Assembly: GCA_014193115.1 (NCBI GenBank)
Contig: BJHQ01000014.1
Coordinates: 78,628-142,627, forward strand
Direction of reading: 5' to 3'
DNA length: 64,000 bases
Source: Planctomycetota bacterium
GTDB taxonomy: Bacteria; Planctomycetota; UBA11346
Positions 44,944-54,444 of the stretch are shown piece after piece. Position numbers and translations under genes: made by a program. The notes under the pieces were generated by a model that had not been told where the DNA came from, made no database searches, and worked only from the letters and a program-made list of their open reading frames with translations. How positions within the stretch are numbered: position 1 is the stretch's first letter; each line of letters starts with the position of its first letter.

Positions 44944-45717
44944 ATGCTGATGAAGCGGGTGATCGTGTGCCTCGACGTGCGCAATGGCCAGGTGACCAAA
45001 GGCGTGAAATTCCAAGGCAATGTCGATCTCGGTGATCCGGTGGACTACGCCCGGCGCTATTACCAGCAGGGCGCGGATGAATTGGTCTTCTACGACATCA
45101 CCGCCTCAGCCGAGGGCCGCACCCTGTTCGTCGAGGTGGTCCGCCGGGTGGCGGCGGCGATCTTCATCCCCTTTGCCGTCGGCGGCGGCATCCGCAGCGT
45201 CGACCACATGCGGGCGGTGCTCACCGCTGGAGCTGAAAAAGTCTCGCTCAATTCCCCGGCGGTGCGGGAGCCCGACCTGCTCACCGCCGGCGCCCGGGCC
45301 TTCGGCTGCCAATGCGTGGTCCTCGGCCTGGATGCCAAACGGGTGCCGGCCAGCGCCGCCATCCCAAGCGGATATGAGGTCGTCATCGAGGGCGGCCGGA
45401 CGCCCACCGGCAAAGATGCCGTGGCTTGGGCCAAGGAAGCCGAAGCCCGCGGCGCTGGCGAGATCTGCCTCAATGCCATCGATACCGACGGCGTCCGCCA
45501 AGGCTACGAATTGACCATCACCCGGATGATCGCCGACGCGGTGCGCATCCCGGTGATCGCCAGCGGCGGCGGCGGCAAGCCTGAGCACCTCACCGCCGCG
45601 GTCACCACCGGCGGCGCCGACGCCGCCCTGGTGGCGAGCATGGTCCATTACGGCGACTACACGGTCGCTGCGATCAAGGCCGAGATGGCTGCGGCGGGCG
45701 TGCCGGTCCGTCTCTGA
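44944..45717 (+). CDS. hisF: Imidazole glycerol phosphate synthase subunit HisF
   Basis: A 257-residue cyclase subunit of the histidine pathway, a (beta-alpha)8 barrel that works with HisH glutaminase to form imidazole glycerol phosphate. Catalytic Asp11 (CLDVRNGQV) and Asp130 ([10 protein letters not shown]) are in place, as are [21 protein letters not shown] and IASGGGG phosphate loops. I start at 44944, since 34 more codons upstream are only Pro/Arg-rich. It is separate from other his genes. Confidence 0.95.
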   Translation: MLMKRVIVCLDVRNGQVTKGVKFQGNVDLGDPVDYARRYYQQGADELVFYDITASAEGRTLFVEVVRRVAAAIFIPFAVGGGIRSVDHMRAVLTAGAEKVSLNSPAVREPDLLTAGARAFGCQCVVLGLDAKRVPASAAIPSGYEVVIEGGRTPTGKDAVAWAKEAEARGAGEICLNAIDTDGVRQGYELTITRMIADAVRIPVIASGGGGKPEHLTAAVTTGGADAALVASMVHYGDYTVAAIKAEMAAAGVPVRL

Positions 45718-45823
45718 CCGGCGACTGCACGACCGGTCCTGGTTCTGGCCCTGGCCCGCTGCTTGCTAGACAACCGGTCGGGCGCGCCATCCTGACCCGC
45801 CCCCACGAGCCGTCAGCGGAGCC

Positions 45824-46936
45824 ATGGCCAAGCGCGATTACTACGAGATCCTCGGCGTCGCCAAGGACGCCGATGACGACACCATCAAGAAGGCGTACCG
45901 CAAACTCGCCATGAAGCACCACCCGGACCGCAATCCGGGCGACAAGGATGCCGAGGCCAAGTTCAAGGAGGCCGCCGAGGCCTACGAGGTGCTGTCCGAC
46001 GAGAAGAAGCGGGCGCGCTACGACCAGATGGGCCACGCCGGGGTCGAGGGCATGGGCCACGCCGGCGGCGGGTTCAATTCGATGGAGGACGTCTTCGCCC
46101 AGTTCGGCGACGTCTTCGGTGGCGGCCGGCTGTTCGAGCAGTTCTTCGGCCAGCGCGGCGGCGATCGCGGCCAGGGCGCCAGCCTGAAGCTGCCGCTGGA
46201 GATCAGCTTCCGCGAAGCCGCGTTCGGCTGCTCAAAAACCATCGATCTCAAGCGCAATGAGACCTGCGAGACCTGCAACGGCAGCGGCTCCAAGCCGGGG
46301 ACCAAGCCGACGGTCTGCCGGCTGTGCAGCGGCGCGGGCATGATCCGCCAGGGCCAAGGCATCTTCATCGTCCAGACCACCTGCCCGCAATGCGGCGGTG
46401 CCGGGAAGGTCATCGCCGATCCGTGCACCTCGTGCGGCGGCGAAGGCGCCAAACCGAAGAAAATCACGCTGAAAGTCCGCATCCCGCCGGGCACCGACGA
46501 TAACTCCCGGCTGCGCGTGGCCGGCGAAGGCGAACCCGGGCGCGACGGCGGCCCTCGTGGCGATCTCTATGTGTTCGTCAGCGTCGCCGCCGATCCGTTC
46601 TTCGAACGGCACAACAACGATGTGGTGTGCAAGGTGCCGCTGACCTATGCCCAGGCGGCGATGGGCGCCGAGATCGATGTGCCGACTCTCGAAGGCCAGG
46701 CCACCCTGCGCATCCCCAGCGGCACCCAACCCAGCGACCTGCTGCGCATGCGCGGACTCGGCATCCCCGATCCTGAAAACGGCCGCCGCGGCGATCAGAT
46801 CGTGGTCGCCACCATCCAGGTGCCGAAGCGGCTCTCCGATCGCCAAAAAGAGCTGCTCCGCGAACTCGGCGAGATCGAAGAACGCAGCGGCGAGCAGCGG
46901 TCCTTCTTCGACAAGATCAAAAAAATGTTCGGGTAG
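45824..46936 (+). CDS. dnaJ: Chaperone protein DnaJ
   Basis: A 370-residue type I J-protein. The J domain has HPD at residues 33-35; then Gly/Phe-rich linker ([18 protein letters not shown]), four zinc-finger repeats ([36 protein letters not shown]) and the client-binding beta domains. All cysteines of the CxxCxGxG motifs are kept. grpE follows after 70 bases; dnaK and hrcA are absent from this window. No CIRCE-like operator is seen upstream. Confidence 0.97.
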   Translation: MAKRDYYEILGVAKDADDDTIKKAYRKLAMKHHPDRNPGDKDAEAKFKEAAEAYEVLSDEKKRARYDQMGHAGVEGMGHAGGGFNSMEDVFAQFGDVFGGGRLFEQFFGQRGGDRGQGASLKLPLEISFREAAFGCSKTIDLKRNETCETCNGSGSKPGTKPTVCRLCSGAGMIRQGQGIFIVQTTCPQCGGAGKVIADPCTSCGGEGAKPKKITLKVRIPPGTDDNSRLRVAGEGEPGRDGGPRGDLYVFVSVAADPFFERHNNDVVCKVPLTYAQAAMGAEIDVPTLEGQATLRIPSGTQPSDLLRMRGLGIPDPENGRRGDQIVVATIQVPKRLSDRQKELLRELGEIEERSGEQRSFFDKIKKMFG

Positions 46937-47006
46937 ATCCCGCTGAAGCACCGCTCCGCCGGCCTTCCGCACCCCAACCAGCCAGCTCCGCAAGGCCGCG
47001 AATGTC

Positions 47007-47585
47007 ATGAGCTGGTTCGACCGATTCTTCAGGAACTCCGCCATGAGCGACCCAACCGCCACCCAATCCCAGTCCGATCCTGCGCAGAGCACCGAGTCAT
47101 CGGCCCGACCTGAAGTCGCTGGCTGCGGCCATGAGGAAACCTTGGCGAAGCTGGCGGGCGAAGTCGCCGAGTGGCGCGAGCGCTGTGCTCGGCTTCAGGC
47201 CGAGTTCGACAACAGCCGGCGCCGGCTGCGCAAAGAGGCCGAAGAGGCCGGCGATCGCGCCATCGCCCGGGCGGTGCGTCCGTTCCTCGATCAGATCGAC
47301 AACCTCGGCCGTGCCCTCGATGCCGCCAAACCCGAGGCATTCACCGAGTTCGCCCAGGGCGTCCAGCTGGTCCGCGACAACCTGATCTCGGCCCTCGGCG
47401 TGGTCGGCGTGGTCGCCATCCCCGCCAGCGGAGCCTTCGATCCGACCCAGCACGAGGCCATCGCCGAATTCGCCACGGCTGAAACGCCCAAGGGCCACAT
47501 CGTCCAGATCCATCGCACCGGTTGGAAGCTGAAGGATCAGCTCGTCCGCACCGCCCAGGTGGTGGTGGCCAAGCCGCCGGCCTGA
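47007..47585 (+). CDS. grpE: Nucleotide exchange factor GrpE
   Basis: A 192-residue exchange factor of DnaK. After a charged N-terminal segment comes the long helix (LAKLAGEVAEWRERCARLQAEFDNSRRRLRKEAEE) and the beta domain with FLDQIDNLGRAL, VIPASGAFDPTQHEAIAEF and TGWKLKDQLVRTAQVVV. A start at 47043 (MSDPTATQ) is an alternative; the longer version begins MSWFDRFFRN. It pairs with dnaJ on the same strand. Confidence 0.94.
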   Translation: MSWFDRFFRNSAMSDPTATQSQSDPAQSTESSARPEVAGCGHEETLAKLAGEVAEWRERCARLQAEFDNSRRRLRKEAEEAGDRAIARAVRPFLDQIDNLGRALDAAKPEAFTEFAQGVQLVRDNLISALGVVGVVAIPASGAFDPTQHEAIAEFATAETPKGHIVQIHRTGWKLKDQLVRTAQVVVAKPPA

Positions 47586-47783
47586 CCCGGCGCCGAACCG
47601 CACGGGCTCACGCAACAACCAGGCGCGCGTATCGGAGCGGCGATGCGTTCATCGCCGGTGCGCCTCTGGTTCCATGGGCAGCCAGGTCAGACCGTGGCCG
47701 CTGGTTTGGATTCTGGGATGGTTCCGCGACTCCGAGCACTTCTAGCGAAGGGGCGTCGCCGCCCTGGATCCGTGCAAGGATTT

Positions 47784-48794
47784 CTAGCCGAACAACGCGG
47801 CCCGTTCCGCCGGATTGACCCCAGGTTCGACCACCGGCGCGACCAGCGGAATGCCGGCGGAGGCCAGGCAGGCGCGCAGCGCCGGTGCGGCATTGGCGAC
47901 GCGCAGGCCGCGGGCGCGCATGGCGCCGAGGGCCCATGACCCGAACCAGGTGATGGCGGCGCAGTCGACCACCGGGCCAGTCGGCACCGGGATCGGCCAG
48001 AGCAATTCGCCCGTCCAACCCGTCGCGCCGGCTTGCGCATCGTTCCGGTCGGGAGGCTCAGCCGCCATTGCCATCAGCAGTCCGGTATCGTCGCGCCAGA
48101 TCCGGCCGAGATCGGTGAGCAGCCGGGTGCGTTCCTCGGCCAGGTCGATGGAGCTGCCCGGAGCCGCCAGCCACAAGGTGATGCCGTCCTCGTCGCGATT
48201 GAGCACCAGCCGACCGTCAGGCGCGGCCTGGGCCAGCTCGGCCACCGCCCGGCGCAGGCGGATCCCAGCCGTTTCCAGCAATGGCGCCACCGCAGCCTTG
48301 GCCTGGTCGGGCTGACGCCACTGGGCCGACAAGGTGGTCAGGTGGCGGTTGCGCACCGGGCCATCGCCGGCCGGAGCGCTGTGGATGAAGCCGGTGGGAT
48401 CGATGACGTGGACACCGGTGGCCGGCGTCTCGCGGCGCCGGGACAGCCGTTCGATGGCTTGGCGGATGTCGCGGATCGCCACCGGTTTCACAAAGATGTC
48501 GAGGCAGCCGATACGCATCGCTGCCACCGCCTCGTCATAGCTGGCGAAGCCCGACATCAGCACGAACGGCAGGCCGAGCTCGCGCGCCAGATCAAGCCCG
48601 CTGCCGTCCGGCAATTTCAGATCGCTGATCAAGGCCTCGAAACCCGGGCGATGGCGGTGGCCTGAACTGGCGGCCACCAGGGCCCGGGCCTCGGTCAGGC
48701 TGGCGGCGGCCGCGACCTGATGTCCGGCCAGGCTCAGCCCCCGGGTCAGGGCGCTGCGGATGGCGTCTTCGTCTTCGACCAGCAGCAGATGCAT
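47784..48794 (-). CDS. Response regulator with REC domain and unusual STAS-like C-terminal region
   Basis: A 336-residue protein. Residues 1-118 are a receiver domain with the acidic pair near residues 7-9 (LVEDED), phospho-acceptor Asp58 (ISDLKLPDGSG), Ser in LMSGF and Lys in FVKPVA. No DNA-binding domain follows. Residues about 180-255 (RLVLNRDEDGITLWL...ERTRLLTDLGRIWRDDTG) are of uncertain fold, faintly like an anti-sigma ATPase. The last about 75 residues (GPVVDCAAITWFGSWALGAMRARGLRVANAAPALRACLASAGIPLV) follow the pattern of a STAS domain, with Ser in the place of the usual phosphorylated serine. The STAS call is my inference. No sensor kinase is adjacent. Confidence 0.75.
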   Translation of the reverse strand: MHLLLVEDEDAIRSALTRGLSLAGHQVAAAASLTEARALVAASSGHRHRPGFEALISDLKLPDGSGLDLARELGLPFVLMSGFASYDEAVAAMRIGCLDIFVKPVAIRDIRQAIERLSRRRETPATGVHVIDPTGFIHSAPAGDGPVRNRHLTTLSAQWRQPDQAKAAVAPLLETAGIRLRRAVAELAQAAPDGRLVLNRDEDGITLWLAAPGSSIDLAEERTRLLTDLGRIWRDDTGLLMAMAAEPPDRNDAQAGATGWTGELLWPIPVPTGPVVDCAAITWFGSWALGAMRARGLRVANAAPALRACLASAGIPLVAPVVEPGVNPAERAALFG

Positions 48795-48839
48795 GGAGTC
48801 AGTCTACGTGAGGAATGAGGGAGCAGGAAACCCAGCGGT

Positions 48840-50261
48840 TCATCGTGGCGGGCCCAGCGGGCAGAACCGCCCGTGGAACAGCAGCGGCAAGGCATGGGGC
48901 AGGTCGGCGCGAGCGCATTCGGTCCAGTTCGCTGCATCCAGGATCAGCAGGTACGACCGCCTGCGCCGCGCGTCGAGGACCAACGACAGGATCACGCCAT
49001 CGTCCTCGGCGCTGCCGCCCGGACGCGGCACGAAGATCGGCTCGTTGGGATAGGAGCCAGCCTGCTGCCAGTCGCGCACCTGTCTGCTGACCAGGTCGAG
49101 TCGGCGCAGCCGGCCCGGCAGCGCTGTGCGATCGGTGGGCTCTTCACCGATGGCGTAGATCAGCCGGTTGCTGCGCATCACCACCCGCTCGTCGATGCGT
49201 GGGAATTCACAGGCCAGGCCAGGGATCGGTTCCTCGGCGCAGTGGTCCCGCGCCGGATCGAGCACGAATCGGCGCAGGTGTCCCGAGGGCAGCCCATTCC
49301 CGCGGATCATGCGCGACAAGGACAAATGCTTGATGATCGCCGGGTCGCTGTACACGCAGCAATCCAACACGATCTCATCACCGCGGTCGAAGGCGTTCAC
49401 CGGATGGAAGGCGAACCACGGCGGACCCTGGACCGTGCGGATCGCGCCGCTCGCCCGATCGACCACATGGAACAGCGTCCCGCGCTGCGGTTCCCAGCGG
49501 AAATTGTGGATGAAGGGCCGATCGCGCAGGGCGAAATGGAGTGGCGTGCCGACCAGTGGCCAGGCCGGGATGACGATCCGAGTTGGTGTGGCGGCGATTG
49601 AGTGGAGGTACGACGGATGGCGCACCGGCACCATCGCAATCAGACGGCGACGATCCGTTCCCGGGGCCAGGCTCCACACCTGGTAGCCGTTGGGCGGTTT
49701 GAGTTTGAACACCACGTTCAGGCATTCGCCCGTGGACGGATCGCGCACCGGATGGGCCGGCGTCATCCCCGGCCACAGGTCGTCGTTGAACCGGAAATGG
49801 CCGGTGGTGTTCAACTCATCATCATAGGCCAGGTGCCAGGCGGTCTCGGTCAGAGCCACCTGCCGCCCCGCGTATTCGACGGTATTCACCAGGCAATTGT
49901 CGGTGACCTCGGGATCCTTGGTGACCAGGATCGACAGCTTGGCGAGCAGGCTGCGCGGCGGATCGAAGCTGAATCCGCGATCCGGCCGGCCCTGCTCGGC
50001 ATGGCGCCACGACCGGCCGCGGAGAAACCGGTTGCGATAGGTCGCTCCGCCCGGAGCGAACCGGACCCGGTTGAGCATGCCCAACCCGTCGAACAGGTGC
50101 GAGACCTGCCGCCCACCGGCAACAAAGCGTCCAGGGCCGTTGTGGACATAGTCACCGACCAGCCACTCCGGCGGGGAACCGGACCAGGTCAGCGGGACAT
50201 CCGTTTCGTGGTCGATCCCACGCAATCCACAGGCGATCTCGGAGCGGGACAGGATTGGCAT
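48840..50261 (-). CDS. Carotenoid cleavage oxygenase family protein
   Basis: A 473-residue member of the seven-blade propeller iron oxygenases. The four iron-binding His are likely His170 (MTPAHPVRDP), His220 (HPSYLHSI), His286 (WFAFHPVNAF) and the one in LLFHGRF near the C-terminus. The N-terminal WLVGDYVHNGPGRF and FDGLGMLNRVRF and the RWEPQRGTLFHVVDR segment are family-typical. Substrate (carotenoid, apocarotenoid, stilbene or lignin fragment) cannot be told from the sequence. It lies beside an FAD oxidoreductase of the same orientation. Confidence 0.88.
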   Translation of the reverse strand: MPILSRSEIACGLRGIDHETDVPLTWSGSPPEWLVGDYVHNGPGRFVAGGRQVSHLFDGLGMLNRVRFAPGGATYRNRFLRGRSWRHAEQGRPDRGFSFDPPRSLLAKLSILVTKDPEVTDNCLVNTVEYAGRQVALTETAWHLAYDDELNTTGHFRFNDDLWPGMTPAHPVRDPSTGECLNVVFKLKPPNGYQVWSLAPGTDRRRLIAMVPVRHPSYLHSIAATPTRIVIPAWPLVGTPLHFALRDRPFIHNFRWEPQRGTLFHVVDRASGAIRTVQGPPWFAFHPVNAFDRGDEIVLDCCVYSDPAIIKHLSLSRMIRGNGLPSGHLRRFVLDPARDHCAEEPIPGLACEFPRIDERVVMRSNRLIYAIGEEPTDRTALPGRLRRLDLVSRQVRDWQQAGSYPNEPIFVPRPGGSAEDDGVILSLVLDARRRRSYLLILDAANWTECARADLPHALPLLFHGRFCPLGPPR

Positions 50262-50335
50262 GGCCGCCGGCGAGCCTGCTACGCCTTACCGAGGTGCCAA
50301 GTCCTCGCCCTGACTGCGGACGACTGCGGACGTGG

Positions 50336-51616
50336 TCAGACCACGAACCGCACCCCTTGGCCCTCAAGCCGCTGACGCAACCAACCGCTGGGCACGTCGG
50401 CCAAGGGCAGGCCGTGTTCCAGCGCGATGGCGATGGCGGTGCCGGCGCCCTGCCCCATGCCCATGCACGCCGGCTGGACCCGCGCCGCCGACATCGCCAC
50501 ATGGCTGGCGCCCAGGCAACGGCCAGCGACGCAGAGGTTGGCGGGACCGCTGTCCGGCACCAAGGATCGCCAGGGAATGTCGTAGAGCGGCGGCCGCTGA
50601 CCTGGCGCCAGTTCCTGGGGTTGGTGAGTGCCAGCGGCACCGCTCGGATTGTGGATGTCGATCCCGTAGTTGCTTTGGCAGACCGCGTCGGGCTGGCGTC
50701 GACCCTCTACCACATCGGCGTCCTCCATCCGGTATTTCGCGATGATCTGCCAGGTCTCGCGCACCCCGATCTCGGCGGCGATCGAAGACACCACGAAGGT
50801 GGGATGGCTGGTGCGCTGGAGGTACTCAGCGACCCCCAAGGCCTGGCGCAGACCCTCGCGCTCGGCGGCTGACCGTTCCCGCAGCATGGCCCCGTTGCCC
50901 CGCACCCGGGTCATGTTCACCAGCAAGGTACCATGCTCGGCATCGAGCCAGTGGAGCAGCCGTCCCTGGGGCAGATCCTCGACCCGGTCGTAGCGCGGCA
51001 CGCTGGGCGGCAGCTGCATGCGCTGCGGGCGCCCGGTGTCCTGCATCTGGAACATCAAGGTCATCGGCTGGGTCAGACCGTCTTCGCTGCGGCCAGACAC
51101 GCAGGGCACGCCGGCGGCCCGGCACACGCTGGCGTCGCCGGTGGCATCAACAAAGGCCCGCCCGCGGAAGGCGCGCAGGCCTTCGGGCGTGCTCGCAATC
51201 ACTGCCTCGACCCGGCCATCGACCACGGTGACGCCGACGGTGGTGCAGTGGAAGAGCACCTCGACGCCGGCCGTCACGAGCTGGTGGTCGAGATGATGGC
51301 GCACCACCGCTGGATCGAAATGTGGCGAGAATTTCCCGGTCTCTGCGAAATCGCGCCCGCGCCAGTCGCGCATCCCGAGCCCGCTGGTGACCTCCTGATA
51401 GATGCCGGTGATGACCCCGATCGGCATCCAGACCGACACTCCGGCCAAGGTCCCGGCCCCGCCGAGCTGGGCTGACCGTTCGAGCAGGATCACCGACAGG
51501 CCCTGGCGCCGAGCGGTCAAGGCCGCGGCGAACCCGGATGGGCCGCCGCCGACCACGACCAGATCGGCGGATCCGGCCTCGGGAACAGCACAGGAAAAGG
51601 TCAGGGGATGGCTCAT
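50336..51616 (-). CDS. FAD-dependent oxidoreductase (FAD_oxidored type)
   Basis: A 426-residue flavoprotein. The dinucleotide-binding N-terminus is DLVVVGGGPSGFAAALTARRQGLSVILLER (GxGxxG); then GGAGTLAGVSVWMP, FDPAVVRHHLDHQL, ATGDASVCRAAGVP and the C-terminal CVAGRCLGASHVAMSAARVQPACMGMGQGAG flavin-contacting segment. Such proteins are abundant in planctomycetes; substrate is unknown. I start at 51616 (MSHPLTF), with the upstream frame of low-complexity kind. The IclR gene starts 94 bases away in the other direction. Confidence 0.88.
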   Translation of the reverse strand: MSHPLTFSCAVPEAGSADLVVVGGGPSGFAAALTARRQGLSVILLERSAQLGGAGTLAGVSVWMPIGVITGIYQEVTSGLGMRDWRGRDFAETGKFSPHFDPAVVRHHLDHQLVTAGVEVLFHCTTVGVTVVDGRVEAVIASTPEGLRAFRGRAFVDATGDASVCRAAGVPCVSGRSEDGLTQPMTLMFQMQDTGRPQRMQLPPSVPRYDRVEDLPQGRLLHWLDAEHGTLLVNMTRVRGNGAMLRERSAAEREGLRQALGVAEYLQRTSHPTFVVSSIAAEIGVRETWQIIAKYRMEDADVVEGRRQPDAVCQSNYGIDIHNPSGAAGTHQPQELAPGQRPPLYDIPWRSLVPDSGPANLCVAGRCLGASHVAMSAARVQPACMGMGQGAGTAIAIALEHGLPLADVPSGWLRQRLEGQGVRFVV

Positions 51617-51666
51617 CCTGGACGATCTTGGCGCGATTCCGCTGGCCGGCGGTGACCGCCACGCCA

Positions 51667-51681
51667 TTCCATCTGGTGGAA
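51667..51681. promoter_or_regulatory. Candidate IclR operator between the divergent genes
   Basis: The 15-base imperfect palindrome TTCCATCTGGTGGAA (arms TTCCA and TGGAA, five-base centre) sits in the 94-base gap between the FAD oxidoreductase and the IclR-type gene. IclR-family proteins commonly bind 12-15 base palindromes with TTCCA-like arms in divergent promoter regions. The link to this protein is inferred from place and form. Confidence 0.45.
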
Positions 51682-51710
51682 CAAGCGACCCCAGGCGCGA
51701 TGCTCGCGCC

Positions 51711-52463
51711 ATGAGCCAAGTCCTCGACCGCTCGGTCAGGCTGCTGACCGCCCTGGCCGCACGGGCAGAGGGCGCGACCACCGGAACCCTCGCTGCGGCC
51801 AGCGGGCTGCCTCCAGCGACCGCGGCCCGGCTGCTTGCCGCCTTGCGCCAAGTCGGCTTCGCGGATCAGGACGGCCGTCGCGGCCGGTGGCGCCCCGGGC
51901 CGCTGGTCTCGGCGCTGGCCGCGCGGGCCCCCTATCGCCATGCCCTGACCGGACTGGTCCGGGCCAGAGCCCAGCAACTCGCTAGCCACCACCGCTGCGG
52001 CGTCGTGCTGTCGTGCCTGCGCGGCTCGCGCCGGATCACCTTGCTCCACCTGCCCCGACCGGGACGGCAAGGCGGAGCCCCCTTCGCCGAAAGCGATGAT
52101 CTGTGGGATTCCGCAGGCGGTCGCCTGCTGGTGGCCCATCTGCCGCGCCAGGCCCGAATCCGGCTGATCGCGGTCATCGGCCTGCCTGGACCGCTGTGGC
52201 CGGGCCTGCTGACCCGGGCTGAGCTCGATGGCGAGTTACGCACCATCGCCAGGGCCGGCCAGGCCGAGCGCCAAGCCCACGGCACCCGTTCGCTGGCTTG
52301 CGCCGTGCCCGATGGCCAGGGCGGTCTGGCCTCGCTGGGGGCCTACCTGGCTGATGGATCGGCCTGGACCGCGATGGCGCAGGATCTGCTCGCCCTGGCC
52401 GCCGCGATCACCGCTGACTTGGATGGTTCCATCACGGATGGGCGTCGTGGGAAATCCGGATGA
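51711..52463 (+). CDS. IclR family transcriptional regulator
   Basis: A 250-residue regulator. The N-terminal winged helix is VLDRSVRLLTALAARAEGATTGTLAAASGLPPATAARLLAALRQVGFAD; the ligand-binding part has CLRGSRRITLLHLP, and LACAVPDGQGGLASLGAYLADG. Compared with other IclR proteins the ligand domain is Arg/Ala rich. I start at 51711 (MSQVLDRSV) because the upstream frame lacks match. It is divergent from the FAD oxidoreductase and overlaps the 3' end of the SDR gene by 32 bases in convergent orientation. Confidence 0.83.
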   Translation: MSQVLDRSVRLLTALAARAEGATTGTLAAASGLPPATAARLLAALRQVGFADQDGRRGRWRPGPLVSALAARAPYRHALTGLVRARAQQLASHHRCGVVLSCLRGSRRITLLHLPRPGRQGGAPFAESDDLWDSAGGRLLVAHLPRQARIRLIAVIGLPGPLWPGLLTRAELDGELRTIARAGQAERQAHGTRSLACAVPDGQGGLASLGAYLADGSAWTAMAQDLLALAAAITADLDGSITDGRRGKSG

Positions 52464-53190
52464 TGTACGGCTGGGCCGTGAACGGCGGCAGAGCGGCGAT
52501 CAGCTGATGCGGGCGCTTCGCGTGTTCAGCCAACTCCTGCCAGCCCCAGGTCGGATGCTGGAACAGCACCTCGGTGGCCCGGGCGATGTCGTCGGGCACG
52601 AGGGATTCCTCGGCTGAAACCGTGCGCTGCGGAATGGCTTTCCAGAAATCGGTGGAGACGCTGCCGGGACAGACCACGTGGCAGTGGAAATCACCCACGT
52701 CATGGTTGCGGTCCCAGATGAATTGATCGTTCAAATGCATGGCAAATTTAGCCTGGGCGCCCTTCAAGGTGCCATAGCCGATCTCCATCCGCCAGCCGCC
52801 GCCCGACGCCATCGAGCCGATGATGATGAAGTGGCCGCTCTTCTGGCGTTTGAACACCTCGTAGCCGTGCTTGGCGATGAAGAAATTGCCGTCGACCGTG
52901 ACCCGGTTCATCTCGACCCAGGCCTCGTCGCTGATTTCATCCAGGGCCAGGCAGTGTCCGTATCCCGCCGAATTCACTACCAGATCCACGGTTGCGAACT
53001 GCTGGCAGGCGTTGTCCAGGACCTGGCGGACCTGCCGCGGATCACGGACATCGCAGACCGCATAGCGATACGCGCCGGCCACCGCAGGGGCCGACCTGCC
53101 CGCCACCAGGACCTGGCCGTGCGCCGTCATCCGTTGCGCGATGGCCAGGCCGATGCCTTTGGTGCCACCAAAAACGACGGTATTTTTCAT
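52432..53190 (-). CDS. Short-chain dehydrogenase/reductase
   Basis: A 252-residue SDR. The cofactor-binding glycine motif GGTKGIG is at 8-14, NSAG at 73-76, and the catalytic Ser126, Tyr139 and Lys143 (YGTLK) are in place. I start at 53190 (MKNTVVFGG), giving a family-normal start. It is convergent with the IclR gene (32-base overlap). A short open frame on the same strand overlaps its ATG by four bases (ATGA). With the neighbouring oxygenase and flavoprotein it may belong to one oxidative pathway, but no common operon joins all of them. Confidence 0.86.
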   Translation of the reverse strand: MKNTVVFGGTKGIGLAIAQRMTAHGQVLVAGRSAPAVAGAYRYAVCDVRDPRQVRQVLDNACQQFATVDLVVNSAGYGHCLALDEISDEAWVEMNRVTVDGNFFIAKHGYEVFKRQKSGHFIIIGSMASGGGWRMEIGYGTLKGAQAKFAMHLNDQFIWDRNHDVGDFHCHVVCPGSVSTDFWKAIPQRTVSAEESLVPDDIARATEVLFQHPTWGWQELAEHAKRPHQLIAALPPFTAQPYIIRISHDAHP

Positions 53191-53381
53191 GGAGTCGGGT
53201 ATTCGGTCATAGTGGGGTTGATGTTGTCGGATTGCGCAGGACGGCAAAAATCTTTCGCGTCATCGGCGCTCCGGCAACTCCAGGAATAGGGCGGTGGCGA
53301 TGTCGGCAGGACCAACCGCCATGCATCGACACCGGCATCGTCGGTCCGAAACACGCGCTTGTTGTTGCGCGAGCCCTCCAT
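53187..53381 (-). CDS. Possible small protein upstream of the SDR gene
   Basis: A 64-residue frame ([15 protein letters not shown]...MTEYPTP) lies in the 306-base gap between the SDR gene and the divergent cyclophilin. Its stop overlaps the SDR start (ATGA), the coupling seen at other gene joints of this genome. It has no strong Shine-Dalgarno and no recognised family, and its third-position GC is lower than in neighbours. It may be a leader peptide or a chance frame. Apart from this the gap holds nothing I can name. Confidence 0.25.
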   Translation of the reverse strand: MEGSRNNKRVFRTDDAGVDAWRLVLPTSPPPYSWSCRSADDAKDFCRPAQSDNINPTMTEYPTP

Positions 53382-53496
53382 GCTGCCAATCGGTTTGCCC
53401 GACTCGATTCGCTCCGCTGCACTGATGCATCCGGGAAGATCTGCCGGCCGCCTGAGTTGGGTGGCCTCGGCCGGCCCGACAGCTACGGATATTGGC

Positions 53497-54414
53497 ATGC
53501 GCTTCATCCTCTCTGCCCTGGTGGCTGGGTCAGCGATCGCCGCCGATCCTGCTCCTACCGCCAATCCCCAGGTCGACCTCCACACCAGCAAAGGCGTCAT
53601 CCGCTGCGAACTGTTCGCCGCCGAAGCCCCGGAAACCGTGGCCAATTTCATCGGTCTGGCCGAAGGCACCAAGCCTTGGACCGATCCCAAGACCAACGCC
53701 CAGCAAACTCGGCCGTTCTATGACGGACTGGTTTTCCACCGGGTGATCAAAGGCTTCATGATCCAAGGCGGATGCCCGCTCGGTCAGGGCACCAGCGGGC
53801 CGGGCTACCAATTCCGGGACGAGATCAACGCGTCTGCTCTCGGCCTCGATAAGGAACTGGTTGTCGGCGAAAAGGAGCTGCACCCGTGGTGCGGTTACAT
53901 GATGCCGCAGTTCCGCCAGGTCATGCTCTTTCCGCGGATGAAGGCCCACGGCATCACCGAGAAATCAACCCGCGAAGACCAGCTGAAGGTCATCCCGCTG
54001 GTCCAAGCCGAGCTCAAGACCGCGACTCTGAAGGATTTCTATGAGGCCCTGGGCTACCGCTACGACCCCAAGCTGCCCGGATCGCACAAACCGGTGAAGG
54101 GCAGTCTGGCCATGGCCAACAGCGGCCCCGGCACCAATGGCAGCCAGTTCTTCATCAATCTCGGCGACACGCCCCACCTGGCCGGAAAACATACCGTCTT
54201 CGGCCAGGTGATCGACGGCCAGGCCGTAGTCGACGCGATCGGCAGCGTGCAGGTCGGTGCTCAGGACAGGCCGGTGGAGCCGGTGACAGTCATCGCCATC
54301 CGCACGGTGGGTTCGGCCGTGCCGCTGCCCGGCAAAGCCGCACCGGCGACTGTTCCGGTGACGGACCCAGCTCCAGCACCGGCAGCCCCGAAAGAAGCGG
54401 CTCCGGCCAAGTGA
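53497..54414 (+). CDS. Secreted cyclophilin-type peptidyl-prolyl isomerase
   Basis: A 305-residue protein with a signal peptide ([17 protein letters not shown], cleavage probably after AIA) followed by a cyclophilin domain: Arg82 and Gln90 ([13 protein letters not shown]), then Gln217, Phe218 ([21 protein letters not shown]). An insertion of about 90 residues (112-200) lies between the two halves of the domain. The C-terminal 30 residues are Pro/Ala-rich. It is expected in the periplasm. I start at 53497, where the signal peptide begins. It ends 30 bases from the convergent sensor kinase. Confidence 0.9.
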   Translation: MRFILSALVAGSAIAADPAPTANPQVDLHTSKGVIRCELFAAEAPETVANFIGLAEGTKPWTDPKTNAQQTRPFYDGLVFHRVIKGFMIQGGCPLGQGTSGPGYQFRDEINASALGLDKELVVGEKELHPWCGYMMPQFRQVMLFPRMKAHGITEKSTREDQLKVIPLVQAELKTATLKDFYEALGYRYDPKLPGSHKPVKGSLAMANSGPGTNGSQFFINLGDTPHLAGKHTVFGQVIDGQAVVDAIGSVQVGAQDRPVEPVTVIAIRTVGSAVPLPGKAAPATVPVTDPAPAPAAPKEAAPAK

Positions 54415-54444
54415 ATCTTCAGCGGACCTCGATCGCGGCGCAGT

